DNA from: Allobosea sp. CS1GBMeth4
Lineage (GTDB): Bacteria; Pseudomonadota; Alphaproteobacteria; Rhizobiales; Beijerinckiaceae
Reading direction: 5' to 3'
Assembly (NCBI RefSeq): GCF_900185715.1
Contig: NZ_FYAS01000055.1
Span: forward strand, 1-64,000
DNA: 64,000 nt
The notes beneath the pieces are model-generated. The model did not search any database. It saw nothing but the letters and a program-made list of their open reading frames with translations, and was not told where the DNA came from. This document shows positions 43,554 to 51,671 of the stretch, piece by piece. Numbering within the stretch: position 1 is the first letter of the stretch; each line of letters opens with the position of its first letter. The translations under genes were made by a program, and so were the position numbers.

Positions 43554-45164
43554 TCACCGCCCGAACCGCTCTCCGCCCGGGACGGCGGCGAGGAGCTGGC
43601 GGGTGTAGTCGTGCTGGGGTGCGGCGAAGAGCGCGGCGGTCGGGCCGCTCTCGACGATCTTGCCGCGCTGCATCACCGCGATCCTGTCGCAGATCTGCGC
43701 CGCGACGCGCAGGTCGTGGGTGACGAACAGGATGGCGAGGCCGAGCCGCTGCTGGACGTCCTTGATCAGCTTGAGGATCTGCGCCTGGACGGAGACGTCG
43801 AGCGCCGAGACCGCCTCGTCCGCGACGAGCACGTCGGGCTCGAGCGCGAGCGCGCGGGCGATGCCGATGCGCTGACGCTGGCCGCCGGAGAATTCGTGCG
43901 GGTAGCGGTCGATCGCATTGGCCGAGAGACCGACCAGTTCGAGCAGTTCCTTCGCGCGCGCCAGTGCGTCCTTGCGCGCGACGCCATGCGCCACCGGCCC
44001 GTCCGAGATGATCCGTCCGACCGTCTGTCGCGGGTTGAGCGAGGCGAACGGGTCCTGGAAGACCATCTGGATGCGCTTGCGATGCGGGCGCAGCGCCGCG
44101 ACGCTGAGCTCGGTGATGGCGAGCTCCCCGAGGGTGATGCGGCCCGAATCCGGCTCGATCAGGCGCAGGCAGCAGCGCCCGACCGTCGACTTGCCCGAGC
44201 CGGATTCGCCGACCAGCCCGAGCGTCTCGCCCCGGCCGAGCGTGAAGCTGACATCATCGGCGGCCCTGACCTCGCGGCCGGGGCGGAAGAAGGCGCGCTT
44301 GCGGTAGACCTTGCCGAGCTTCTCGACCGTCAGCACCGGCTTGCCGTCCGGCAGCGCCGGCCGTTCCGGCGGCGTCAGCGACGGCACGGCGGCGAGCAGA
44401 TTCTGCGTATAGGGATGGCGGGGCGAGCCGAGCACCTGGTCGACCGTGCCCTCCTCGACCAGGACGCCCTTCTCCAGCACGGCGATGCGATCGGCGATCT
44501 CGGCGACGACGCCCATGTCGTGGGTGATGAACAGCACCGCCGTGCCGTGCTTGTGGCGGAGATTGTCGAGCAGCTTGAGGATCTGCGCCTGCGTGGTCAC
44601 GTCGAGCGCGGTGGTCGGCTCGTCGGCGATCAGCAGCTTCGGCTCGAGCGCGAGCGCCATCGCGATCATCACGCGCTGACGCTGGCCGCCGGAGAGCTCG
44701 TGCGGATAGGCGCGCGCCAGCCGCTCCGGCTCGGGCAGGCCGACCTCGGTCAGCAGCGCCAGCGCACGCGCATGGCGCTCGGGCTTGCTCAGCAGCCCAT
44801 GCGCCTCGAAGGTCTCGACGATCTGGTCCGCCACCCGCATGACCGGGTTGAGCGAGGTCATCGGCTCCTGGAAGATCATGCCGACCTCGCGGCCGCGCAC
44901 ATCCTGCATCGCGTCCTCGGACAGCGCCAGCAGATCGCGGCCGGCGAGCCTGATCGCGCCGGCGACGGGCTTCACCGCCTTGGGGAGGAGGCCCATCACG
45001 GCATGGGCGATCATCGACTTGCCGGAGCCGGACTCGCCGACGACGCAGAGCGTCTCGCCGGGCTGGATCGCGAGCGTCACGCTCTCGACCGCATAGGGGC
45101 GGTCGGCCAGCGCCGGCAGGGCGAGCCTCAGGCCTTCGATCGACAGGACGGGAGCGGCCATCAT
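43554..45164 (-). CDS. Peptide ABC transporter ATPase, fused DppD-DppF type
   Basis: A 536-residue protein with two complete nucleotide-binding domains, each with Walker A GESGSGKS, signature (LSGGQRQR and FSGGQRQR) and Walker B ([12 protein letters not shown] and [12 protein letters not shown]); the second has A in place of P after DE. Each ends with the oligopeptide-transporter C-terminal extension ([24 protein letters not shown]). ATG 45164 overlaps the DppC stop; ATG 45161 is adjacent. It drives the DppBC permeases of this operon and may also serve ATPase-less importers in the window. Confidence 0.95.
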   Translation of the reverse strand: MMAAPVLSIEGLRLALPALADRPYAVESVTLAIQPGETLCVVGESGSGKSMIAHAVMGLLPKAVKPVAGAIRLAGRDLLALSEDAMQDVRGREVGMIFQEPMTSLNPVMRVADQIVETFEAHGLLSKPERHARALALLTEVGLPEPERLARAYPHELSGGQRQRVMIAMALALEPKLLIADEPTTALDVTTQAQILKLLDNLRHKHGTAVLFITHDMGVVAEIADRIAVLEKGVLVEEGTVDQVLGSPRHPYTQNLLAAVPSLTPPERPALPDGKPVLTVEKLGKVYRKRAFFRPGREVRAADDVSFTLGRGETLGLVGESGSGKSTVGRCCLRLIEPDSGRITLGELAITELSVAALRPHRKRIQMVFQDPFASLNPRQTVGRIISDGPVAHGVARKDALARAKELLELVGLSANAIDRYPHEFSGGQRQRIGIARALALEPDVLVADEAVSALDVSVQAQILKLIKDVQQRLGLAILFVTHDLRVAAQICDRIAVMQRGKIVESGPTAALFAAPQHDYTRQLLAAVPGGERFGR

Positions 45165-45997
45165 TCCCTCCCCCGGGCGAGGCGCGGGTTCAGGGCATCG
45201 TTCAGCCCCTCGCCGGCGAGGTTGAGCGCCAGCACCGTCAGGAAGATCGCGACGCCCGGGAAGAAGCTGATCCACCAGGCATCGAGCAGGCGCGTGCGGC
45301 CGGCGCCGACCATGTAACCCCAGCTCATCAGATTGGGGTCGCCCAAGCCGAGGAAGGAGAGCGAGGATTCGAGCAGGATCGCCGAGCCGATCATCAGCGA
45401 GCCCATGACGATGATCGGCGCGATCGTGTTGGGCAGCACCTGGCTCCAGATGATGCGCGCGGTCGGCTGGCCGATGGTGATCGCGGCCTGGACGTATTCG
45501 CGGGTCTTCAGCGAGAGCACCTCGCCGCGCACCAGCCGCGCCACCGGCGGCCAGCTGACCACCCCGATGGCGAGGACGATCGAGCCGAGCTGCGGCTGCA
45601 GGATCGCGACCAGGACGATGGCCAGCGCGAAGGAGGGAATGGTCTGGAAGAATTCGGTGAAGCGCATCAACGCATCGTCGACGAACCCGCCGGCATAGCC
45701 GGCGACCGCGCCGAGCGGCACGCCGATCAATAGCGCGACAATCGTCGAGACCAGCCCGATCGTCAGCGAGACGCGGGCGCCGTGCGCGAGGCCGGACGCG
45801 ATGTCGCGCCCGAGCGTGTCGGTGCCGAGCGGGAAGCGCTCCATCACGAAGGGCGCGAGGAAGGGCCGCGCCACCGTCCGCCAGGGCGATTGCGGGTAGA
45901 GCTGCGGGGCGATGACGGCAAAGAGCACCACCACGATCAGGATGGCGAGGCCGATCAGGGCGCCGCGATTGCGGGCGAAGCGCTTGAGGAAGCTCAC
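45161..45997 (-). CDS. Peptide ABC transporter permease, DppC type
   Basis: A 278-residue permease with membrane segment at about 12-30, the block FPLGTDTLGRDIASGLAHGAR and a conserved EAA loop (YVQAAITIGQPTARIIWSQVLPN). It starts at GTG 45997, with GGAGGCG upstream. The start lies in one copy of a 16-base direct repeat whose other copy contains the DppB stop, 185 bases away: a repeat insertion has apparently separated two genes that once overlapped, changing the ATG to GTG. Confidence 0.92.
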   Translation of the reverse strand: MSFLKRFARNRGALIGLAILIVVVLFAVIAPQLYPQSPWRTVARPFLAPFVMERFPLGTDTLGRDIASGLAHGARVSLTIGLVSTIVALLIGVPLGAVAGYAGGFVDDALMRFTEFFQTIPSFALAIVLVAILQPQLGSIVLAIGVVSWPPVARLVRGEVLSLKTREYVQAAITIGQPTARIIWSQVLPNTIAPIIVMGSLMIGSAILLESSLSFLGLGDPNLMSWGYMVGAGRTRLLDAWWISFFPGVAIFLTVLALNLAGEGLNDALNPRLARGRE

Positions 45998-46193
45998 GAC
46001 ACCGCCTCCGGCGCCTCGGCGTCATTCCAGGGCGGCCCGTAAGCGCCGAGCCCGGAACGCATGAACATTGTCCTATTCCAGACGTGTTCAAGGATGGCGC
46101 CCCAATTGGCCCCGGGAGCGCTCATGGGTTTCGGGCCCGCTGCTGCGCAGCGCCCCGGAAAGACGGTGTGGTTCATTCTCATGACACCGCCTC
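45993..46193. mobile_element. MITE/REP-like insertion between dppB and dppC
   Basis: The direct repeats CTCACGACACCGCCTC (45993-46008) and CTCATGACACCGCCTC (46178-46193) differ at one base and flank 169 bases. The inside is a long imperfect palindrome: one end reads GTCATTCCAGGGCGGCCC and GCCCGGAACGCATGAACA, the other GCTCATGGGTTTCGGGCCC and CCCCGGAAAGAC on the same strand. It has no coding capacity. It resembles CGTCATTCC-type palindromic repeats of Hyphomicrobiales, and the flanking repeat looks like a target duplication. Confidence 0.6.
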
Positions 46194-47156
46194 GATGCGC
46201 GGATCCGCCAGCCGATAGACGAGATCGGTCAGGATGTTGAAGCCGACGACCATGGCCGAGGACATGAAGAAGACGCCGAGCAGCACCGAATAGTCGCGCT
46301 GCACCAGCGCATCGAACATCAGGCGCCCGATGCCGGGCCAGGCAAAGACGGTCTCGGTCAGGACGGCGCCGCCGACCAGCTGGCCCGCCTGCAGGCCGGC
46401 CAGCGTGACCACCGGCAGGATGGCGTTGCGCGCGACATGGCGGCGCGAGATCACGCCGGGCGCCAGCCCCTTGGCGCGGGCGGTCTTGACGAAATCGGCG
46501 CCGGCGACCTCGAGCATCGAGGCCCGCATCATCCGTGCGTAGAGCGCCGTGAAGAACAGGCCGAGCGTCAGCGCCGGCAGGACGAGGTGGCTGGCGATGT
46601 CGAGCGCGCGGGCGAGCCCGCCATAGTTCGCGCCGATGGTCTCGTATCCGACATTGGGGACGAGGCCGAGCTTCAGCGAGAAGACGATCTGGCTCATCAG
46701 GGCGACCCAGAACAGCGGCGTGGCGTAGAAGACCAGCGCCAGCGTGGTGATGACGCTGTCCTGCCAGCGGCCGGCGCGACGGGCGGCGAGCGCCCCCATC
46801 AGCGTCCCCAGGCCGAGCGAGACCAGGAAGGCGGCGCCGGTCAGGAGCAAAGTAGCCGGCAAACGGTCGAGGATCAGGCTCAGCACCGGCTGCTGCTGGC
46901 GGTAGCTGAAGCCGAGATCGAAGCCGAGATAGCCCTTGAGATAGACCCAGAGCTGGGTCAGCAAGGGCTGATCGAGCCCAAAGCGCTCGCGCAGCTGCAT
47001 CAGCAGCTGCTCGTCGGCGGCGCCCGCCTCGCCGGCCAGCACCTGCGCCGGATCGCCGGGCGCGGCCCGGATCAGGAAGAAGTTCAGCACCGCGATGGCG
47101 AAGAGGACGACGATCCCCTTCGCGAGCCGGCCGGCGAGAAATTGTGCGAGGTTCAT
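46179..47156 (-). CDS. Peptide ABC transporter permease, DppB type
   Basis: A 325-residue permease with RAAPGDPAQVLAGE, a long first periplasmic loop, the cytoplasmic loop DFVKTARAKGLAPGVISRRHVARN and TETVFAWPGIGRLMFDAL. It follows the binding-protein gene across a 108-base gap carrying a three-stem palindrome, and precedes DppC across the insertion at 45993-46193. Function: inner membrane channel half for peptides. Confidence 0.93.
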   Translation of the reverse strand: MNLAQFLAGRLAKGIVVLFAIAVLNFFLIRAAPGDPAQVLAGEAGAADEQLLMQLRERFGLDQPLLTQLWVYLKGYLGFDLGFSYRQQQPVLSLILDRLPATLLLTGAAFLVSLGLGTLMGALAARRAGRWQDSVITTLALVFYATPLFWVALMSQIVFSLKLGLVPNVGYETIGANYGGLARALDIASHLVLPALTLGLFFTALYARMMRASMLEVAGADFVKTARAKGLAPGVISRRHVARNAILPVVTLAGLQAGQLVGGAVLTETVFAWPGIGRLMFDALVQRDYSVLLGVFFMSSAMVVGFNILTDLVYRLADPRIEAVS

Positions 47157-47170
47157 TCAGGTTCCGCTGG

Positions 47171-47246
47171 CGTCATTCTCGGGCAAGCGCAGCGCAGACC
47201 CGAGAATCTCTTGCAGGAGATGCTCGGGTCGGGCCCGAGCATGACG
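47171..47246. repeat. Three-stem palindromic element closed by CGTCAT/ATGACG
   Basis: CGTCAT (47171-47176) and ATGACG (47241-47246) enclose three hairpins: ATTCTCGGG / CCCGAGAAT (47175-47207), ATCTC / GAGAT (47206-47221) and GCTCGGG / CCCGAGC (47222-47240). It lies in the gap between binding-protein and permease genes, where a stable structure would give more binding protein than permease message. Confidence 0.7.
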
Positions 47247-47265
47247 TGATCCTATCGGATCACGT
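47244..47265 (-). terminator. Hairpin at the end of the binding-protein gene
   Basis: A nine-base perfect stem ACGTGATCC / GGATCACGT with loop TATC begins at the binding-protein stop codon. There is no T-tract, so partial termination or 3'-end protection of the upstream message is more likely than full termination. Confidence 0.5.
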
Positions 47266-48821
47266 CACTCCTTCCAGGCATCCCGGAAGCCGTCGTCGAC
47301 GCCGACGCCGGTGGTGACGAGGTTCTTGACGTTGCAGCGATAGATGGTGGGGAAGTCCATCTCGAGCAGCCAGAGCACCGGCAATTCCTCGGCGAGGAGC
47401 TTCTGCACTTTCGTATAGAGTTCCTGGCGCTCGCTGTCCGTCGGCGCGACCGCCGCGGCGGCGAAGAGCTTGTCGACCTCCGGATTGGAGTAGCCGCCGA
47501 CATTGGCGAAGGGATTGCCCTTGGCGATGTTCGAGGAAATGTAGCTGCGCGCCACGCCCATGGCGGGGTCGCCGAGCTGGTAGAGGAAGTTGAAGTTGAG
47601 GTCGAAGTCCCAGTTGCTGGCCTTCTGCGTCCAGCCGGGCACGTCGGTGTTCTCGACCTGCACCTTGACGCCGACATCCTCGAGGTTCTGCTTGATCGCC
47701 TCGGTCCAGCGGGTCCAGGTCTCGCCATAGGGCAGGTTGAGCAGCCTGATCGTCTCGCCTTTGTAGCCGGAGGCCTTGATCAGCTCCTTGGCCTTCTTCG
47801 GGTCGAAGCTGTATTTCGGCACGTCGCCCGAATAGAATTTGGTCTTCGACGAGATCGGGCCGGTCGGCAGCTTGCCGAGCCCGCCCCAGACCACGTCCTT
47901 CCCGAACTCGCGGTCGATCGCGTACATCAGGCCCTGGCGGAACTGCTTGTTGCCCAGGATGCCGTTGCGGACGTTGACGGTGAGCCAGGCATGGGGCGCG
48001 AACATCTCCCAGCCCTTGGTGGTCATGCAGGTATTGGGCAGCTTGGAGAGGCGGGCGACGTCGTAGACGTCGACCGAGCCGCCGGTCAGCACGTCGACCT
48101 TGCCGGTCTCGTAGGCGACGGCGCGCGCCGCCGCGTCGGGGATGATCTGCCAGTAGATCTCGTCGAGGTTGGGCCTGCCCTTCAGCCAGTAGTTCTCGTT
48201 CTTGACGAGGTGGATATAGGAGCCCTTCTTCCACTCCTTCAGCTTGAACGGGCCGGTGCCGATCGGCGTGTTGTTGGCCGGGTTGGCGCGATAATCGGTG
48301 CCGTCATAGATGTGCTTGGGGATCATCGGCGCGGAGGCGACCTCCTGCGTCATGATCATCGGGCCGAAGGGCTGCTTCAGCGTGATCCTCACGGTGAGGT
48401 CGTCGACCTTCTCGATCTTCTCGACCTGGGCGTTGACGATCGGGCGCCAGCGCGGATGGACCTCGCGCAGGAACTTGTCGAGGGTGAAGACGACGTCGTC
48501 GGCGGTGAACGGCTTGCCGTCGTGCCAGGTCACGCCCTCCTGCAGCTTGAAGGTGTAGACCTTGGCGTCGGGGGAGATCTCCCAGCTCTTGGCGAGCGAA
48601 GGCTGCGGCTCGAGCTTCTCATTGTAGCGCAGCAGCGACTCGTAGATGTTGCCGGCGACCATGTTGGTCGGGCCGTTCTGGTTGAGCCCCTGCATCAGCA
48701 TCGGCGGCTCGGGCTGCACGACGACATGCACCGTGCCACCCTTCTTCGGCTCCTGCGCCTGCGCCGCGCCGAGCGCCAGGATGGAAGCGGCGAGCGCCAG
48801 GCCAACTCTCAATCCGGTCAT
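47265..48821 (-). CDS. ABC peptide-binding protein, family 5
   Basis: A 518-residue periplasmic protein with signal peptide 1-23 (cleavage near AQA-QEP), the mature start KKGGTVHVVVQPEP, and conserved blocks TFKLQEGVTWHDGKPFTADD and QGLMYAIDREFGKDVVWGG. ATG 48821 is chosen for GGAGAAAG upstream; the frame is open further but without start signals. It is the first gene of the operon with DppB, DppC, dual ATPase, M20 deacylase and DMT transporter, divergent from an IclR regulator. Confidence 0.92.
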   Translation of the reverse strand: MTGLRVGLALAASILALGAAQAQEPKKGGTVHVVVQPEPPMLMQGLNQNGPTNMVAGNIYESLLRYNEKLEPQPSLAKSWEISPDAKVYTFKLQEGVTWHDGKPFTADDVVFTLDKFLREVHPRWRPIVNAQVEKIEKVDDLTVRITLKQPFGPMIMTQEVASAPMIPKHIYDGTDYRANPANNTPIGTGPFKLKEWKKGSYIHLVKNENYWLKGRPNLDEIYWQIIPDAAARAVAYETGKVDVLTGGSVDVYDVARLSKLPNTCMTTKGWEMFAPHAWLTVNVRNGILGNKQFRQGLMYAIDREFGKDVVWGGLGKLPTGPISSKTKFYSGDVPKYSFDPKKAKELIKASGYKGETIRLLNLPYGETWTRWTEAIKQNLEDVGVKVQVENTDVPGWTQKASNWDFDLNFNFLYQLGDPAMGVARSYISSNIAKGNPFANVGGYSNPEVDKLFAAAAVAPTDSERQELYTKVQKLLAEELPVLWLLEMDFPTIYRCNVKNLVTTGVGVDDGFRDAWKE

Positions 48822-48969
48822 CGTCTTTCTCCGTTCCCAGCGCCAGGATCCGCAGCACGCAGCGGTCGAGGCGTCCCCATTCTTGGTTCGCCGGCCAGCC
48901 TTGCCGATCGCACCCGATCGGGCGTCCCTTGGCAAGCTCCGCCGCCATGAAAGCGAGAGACAAAATCCG

Positions 48970-48984
48970 TGTCAATCATTGACA
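48970..48984. promoter_or_regulatory. Candidate IclR operator over divergent -35 boxes
   Basis: The perfect palindrome TGTCAAT-C-ATTGACA lies between the divergent IclR and binding-protein genes. Each arm contains a TTGACA -35 box, one per strand. For the minus strand a -10-like TTTCAT is found 17 bases on. A dimeric regulator bound here would block or arrange both promoters. Confidence 0.6.
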
Positions 48985-49023
48985 TGGCGTGTTATTAGGC
49001 GACACGCTCAGCAAACGAACACG

Positions 49024-49845
49024 ATGCAGATCGCGCAGGCGATGACTCAGAATGACCTGAACAGGGCCGCGCAGCTGCCGCCGGGCGTGCCGATCGTCAG
49101 GGCGGTGGACCGTGCCGTCGCCCTGCTCAAGGCCTTCCGCCCCGAGCAGCCGCGGCTCGGCCTGAGCGAGCTGGCGCGGCTGGTCGGGCTCGACAAGGGC
49201 ACGACCAGGCGCCTGCTGCTGACGCTCCAGCTCAACGAGCTCGTCGAATATGACGAGCGCTCGCAGAGCTATGCGCTGGCCGTCGGGCTGATCGAGCTCG
49301 GCAGCGCGGTCACGACCGGCCGCGAACTGCGCGACATCGCCGGGCCCTATCTGACCGAGATCGCGGAGAGGACCGGCGCGACCGCCTTCCTCTGGGTCCA
49401 TATCGCCGGGCGCGGCCTCTGCGTCGACCGCGTTCGCGCCTCGCTGCCGCATGTCGACGCGACCTGGTTCGCGGTCGGCGCCCAGGCGCCGCTGAACTGC
49501 GGCGGCGGCCCGCGCGTGCTGCTCGCCTATCTCGACGAAGACCAGCGCCGGCTGGCGCTCTCGCTCGACCTTCCCAAGCGCGCGCCGGCGAGCCAGACCG
49601 ATCCGGAGCTGCTCTGGCGCGAGGCCGACCGCATCCGCGCGCAGGGCTGGGAGCTGGCGGCCGACGATTTCTTCATCGGCCTGACCGGCGTCGGCGTGCC
49701 GATCTTCGACCGCTCGGGCGCGCTCGCCGGGGCGCTCAGCATCTCCTCGCTGACCTCGATCGTCGCCCCCGGGGGGCACCCGGTGCATCTCGACGCGCTG
49801 CGGGATGCCGCGGCGCGGATCGGGGCGCGGGTGCTGCCAGGGTGA
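49024..49845 (+). CDS. IclR-family transcriptional regulator
   Basis: A 273-residue regulator: winged helix (about 23-85, LSELARLVGLDKGTTRRLLLTL) and IclR effector domain (about 100-270), with GLTGVGVPIFDRSGALAGALSI. ATG 49024 is used; ATG 49042 is possible. Divergent from the peptide ABC operon, with a palindrome in the shared promoter, so it probably regulates that operon and itself. It is convergent with the Lrp gene, one base between stops. Confidence 0.92.
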   Translation: MQIAQAMTQNDLNRAAQLPPGVPIVRAVDRAVALLKAFRPEQPRLGLSELARLVGLDKGTTRRLLLTLQLNELVEYDERSQSYALAVGLIELGSAVTTGRELRDIAGPYLTEIAERTGATAFLWVHIAGRGLCVDRVRASLPHVDATWFAVGAQAPLNCGGGPRVLLAYLDEDQRRLALSLDLPKRAPASQTDPELLWREADRIRAQGWELAADDFFIGLTGVGVPIFDRSGALAGALSISSLTSIVAPGGHPVHLDALRDAAARIGARVLPG

Positions 49846-49846
49846 G

Positions 49847-50278
49847 CTACCGCTCGATCCGGGTCGAGAGGATGATCGAGGACATGGTGCGCTCGACGCC
49901 TTCGAGCGCGCCGATCCGGTCGATCAGGCCGTCGAGCTCGCCGATCGAAGGGGCCACCACCACGGCGATCATGTCGAACTGGCCGCTGACCGAGTGCAGC
50001 GTCCTGATCTCGGGAATGCGGCGCAGCTCCGCCTCGACCCTCCCGGCGAGTTTCGGCAGGGCGGTGATCAGGACATGCGCCTTGACCTGGCCCCTCTCGT
50101 AATCCTCCGAAAGCCGCGCCGTGTAGCCGGCGATGACGCCGCGGCGCTCGAGCCGCTCGATCCGGCTCTGCACCGTGGTGCGCGACAGGCCGAGCTTGCG
50201 GCCGAGTTCGGCGACCGGCGCGCGGGCGTTCTCGGTGAGCAGCGTCAGAAGCTGGCGGTCGGTCGGGTCGATCGGCAT
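49847..50278 (-). CDS. Lrp/AsnC-family transcriptional regulator
   Basis: A 143-residue regulator: helix-turn-helix (about 5-60, ARAPVAELGRKLGLSRTTVQSRIERLE) and RAM ligand domain (about 70-143). Family members sense amino acids and control adjacent catabolic genes. It is divergent from a saccharopine-dehydrogenase-family gene, 119 bases away, which suggests a lysine-related effector. A TTTC-GCT-GAAA inverted repeat at 50299-50309 is a possible site. Confidence 0.92.
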   Translation of the reverse strand: MPIDPTDRQLLTLLTENARAPVAELGRKLGLSRTTVQSRIERLERRGVIAGYTARLSEDYERGQVKAHVLITALPKLAGRVEAELRRIPEIRTLHSVSGQFDMIAVVVAPSIGELDGLIDRIGALEGVERTMSSIILSTRIER

Positions 50279-50397
50279 AATGCCGAAGCCTTACGTCGTT
50301 TCGCTGAAAAATCCCATATGAATCGTCGCGTCGCCGGCTTCTAACCGACGAAGCCGTCGGTGAAGCTGACGCTGAAACCAGTTTCTGCGGGGGAATC

Positions 50398-51525
50398 ATG
50401 AAGAACGTGGTCGTCATCGGCGCCGGCAAGATCGGCACGACCATCGCCGACCTGCTCGGCGCCACCGGGGATTACCGTGTGGTGATCGCCGACCGCTCCA
50501 ACGAACAGCTCGCCGCGATCAAGACCGGCCCGACCATCTCCACCCGCCGGGTCGACATCACCGATGCGGGCGAGCTCGCCGAGGCTCTGAGCGGCGCCTT
50601 CGCCGTGCTGTCGGCCGCGCCCTACGACCTGACGACGCGGATCGCCGAAGCCGCCGCGGCGCAGGGCGTGCATTATCTCGACCTGACGGAGGACGTCGCC
50701 TCGACGCGCCGCGTCAAGGAGCTGGCGCTGACCGCACGAGCGGCCCTGATCCCGCAATGCGGGCTGGCTCCGGGCTTCATCTCGATCGTCGCCGCCGAGC
50801 TCGGCCGCGACTTCGACCAGCTGGACAGCCTGAAGCTGCGTGTCGGCGCGCTGCCGCAATACCCGTCGAACGCGCTGAACTACAACCTGACCTGGAGCAC
50901 GGACGGGGTCATCAACGAGTATTGCGAGCCCTGTGAGGCGGTCGTCAACGGCGAGCGCGTGCTGGTGCCGGCGATGGAGGAGCGCGAGGAGTTCTCGCTC
51001 GACGGCATCACCTACGAGGCCTTCAACACCTCCGGCGGGCTCGGCACGCTCTGCGACACGCTCGCCGGCAAGGTGCGCGCACTCAACTACCGCACCATCC
51101 GCTATCCCGGCCATTGCGCGATCATGAAGGCGCTGCTGCAGGATCTGCGCCTGTCCGAGCGGCGCGACGTGCTGAAGGACATCTTCGAGAACGCCCTGCC
51201 GAGCACGCTGCAGGACGTGGTGGTGATCTTCGTCACCGCAAGCGGCCGGATGAACGGCCGGCTGACCCAGCGGACCTATGCCAACAAGGTCTACAGCGCC
51301 ATGGTCGGCGGCGCGATGCGCAGCGCCATCCAGATCACCACCGCCTCGGGCATCTGCGCCGTGCTCGACCTGCTGGCGCAAGGCAAGCTGCCGCAGAAGG
51401 GCTTCGTCAAGCAGGAGGAGATCAGCCTCGACGTCTTCCTCGCCAACCGCTTCGGCCGCGCCTACGCCCGGCCGGAGGATCTCGGCCACGCGCCCGGCGA
51501 GAGCCACGCGGCCCGCGCCGCCTGA
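50398..51525 (+). CDS. Saccharopine dehydrogenase family protein
   Basis: A 375-residue oxidoreductase with an N-terminal Rossmann motif (VVVIGAGKIGTTIADLLG, about 4-21), the conserved QCGLAPGF segment near residue 121 and a C-terminal catalytic domain with YRTIRYPGHCAIMKAL. Related enzymes are saccharopine dehydrogenases and lysine 6-dehydrogenases; shorter forms like this one (about 375 residues) are more often lysine dehydrogenase-like. GGGGGAA lies just before the ATG. Divergent Lrp-type regulator supports a role in lysine catabolism, but substrate is inferred. Confidence 0.85.
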   Translation: MKNVVVIGAGKIGTTIADLLGATGDYRVVIADRSNEQLAAIKTGPTISTRRVDITDAGELAEALSGAFAVLSAAPYDLTTRIAEAAAAQGVHYLDLTEDVASTRRVKELALTARAALIPQCGLAPGFISIVAAELGRDFDQLDSLKLRVGALPQYPSNALNYNLTWSTDGVINEYCEPCEAVVNGERVLVPAMEEREEFSLDGITYEAFNTSGGLGTLCDTLAGKVRALNYRTIRYPGHCAIMKALLQDLRLSERRDVLKDIFENALPSTLQDVVVIFVTASGRMNGRLTQRTYANKVYSAMVGGAMRSAIQITTASGICAVLDLLAQGKLPQKGFVKQEEISLDVFLANRFGRAYARPEDLGHAPGESHAARAA

Positions 51526-51634
51526 TCCGGCGCCAAGCACAATCCTCCCCGGCCCGCAAGCGGGCGAACGCAGGGGGCGCATGAGCGGGTGCGGGCTGGC
51601 AGTGGCCCGCTCCCGCGCTAGAACAAGAAAAATG

Positions 51635-51648
51635 GTTCCAAAGGGAAC
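51635..51648. promoter_or_regulatory. Small inverted repeat before the second M81 gene
   Basis: GTTCC-AAAG-GGAAC lies 24 bases before the M81 start codon in an otherwise structureless 146-base gap. It may be an operator for the operon; no regulator is adjacent in the same orientation, so the assignment is weak. Confidence 0.3.
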
Positions 51649-51671
51649 GTTTCCGGGGGAACGACCGAACG

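Noticed and set aside
41382-45317. Very long plus-strand open frame (about 1,300 codons) opposite the DMT transporter, deacylase and dual ATPase genes
   Set aside because: Its translation is Arg/Asp/Gly-rich with no domain and is antisense to genes with full motifs; long antisense frames are expected at this G+C content.
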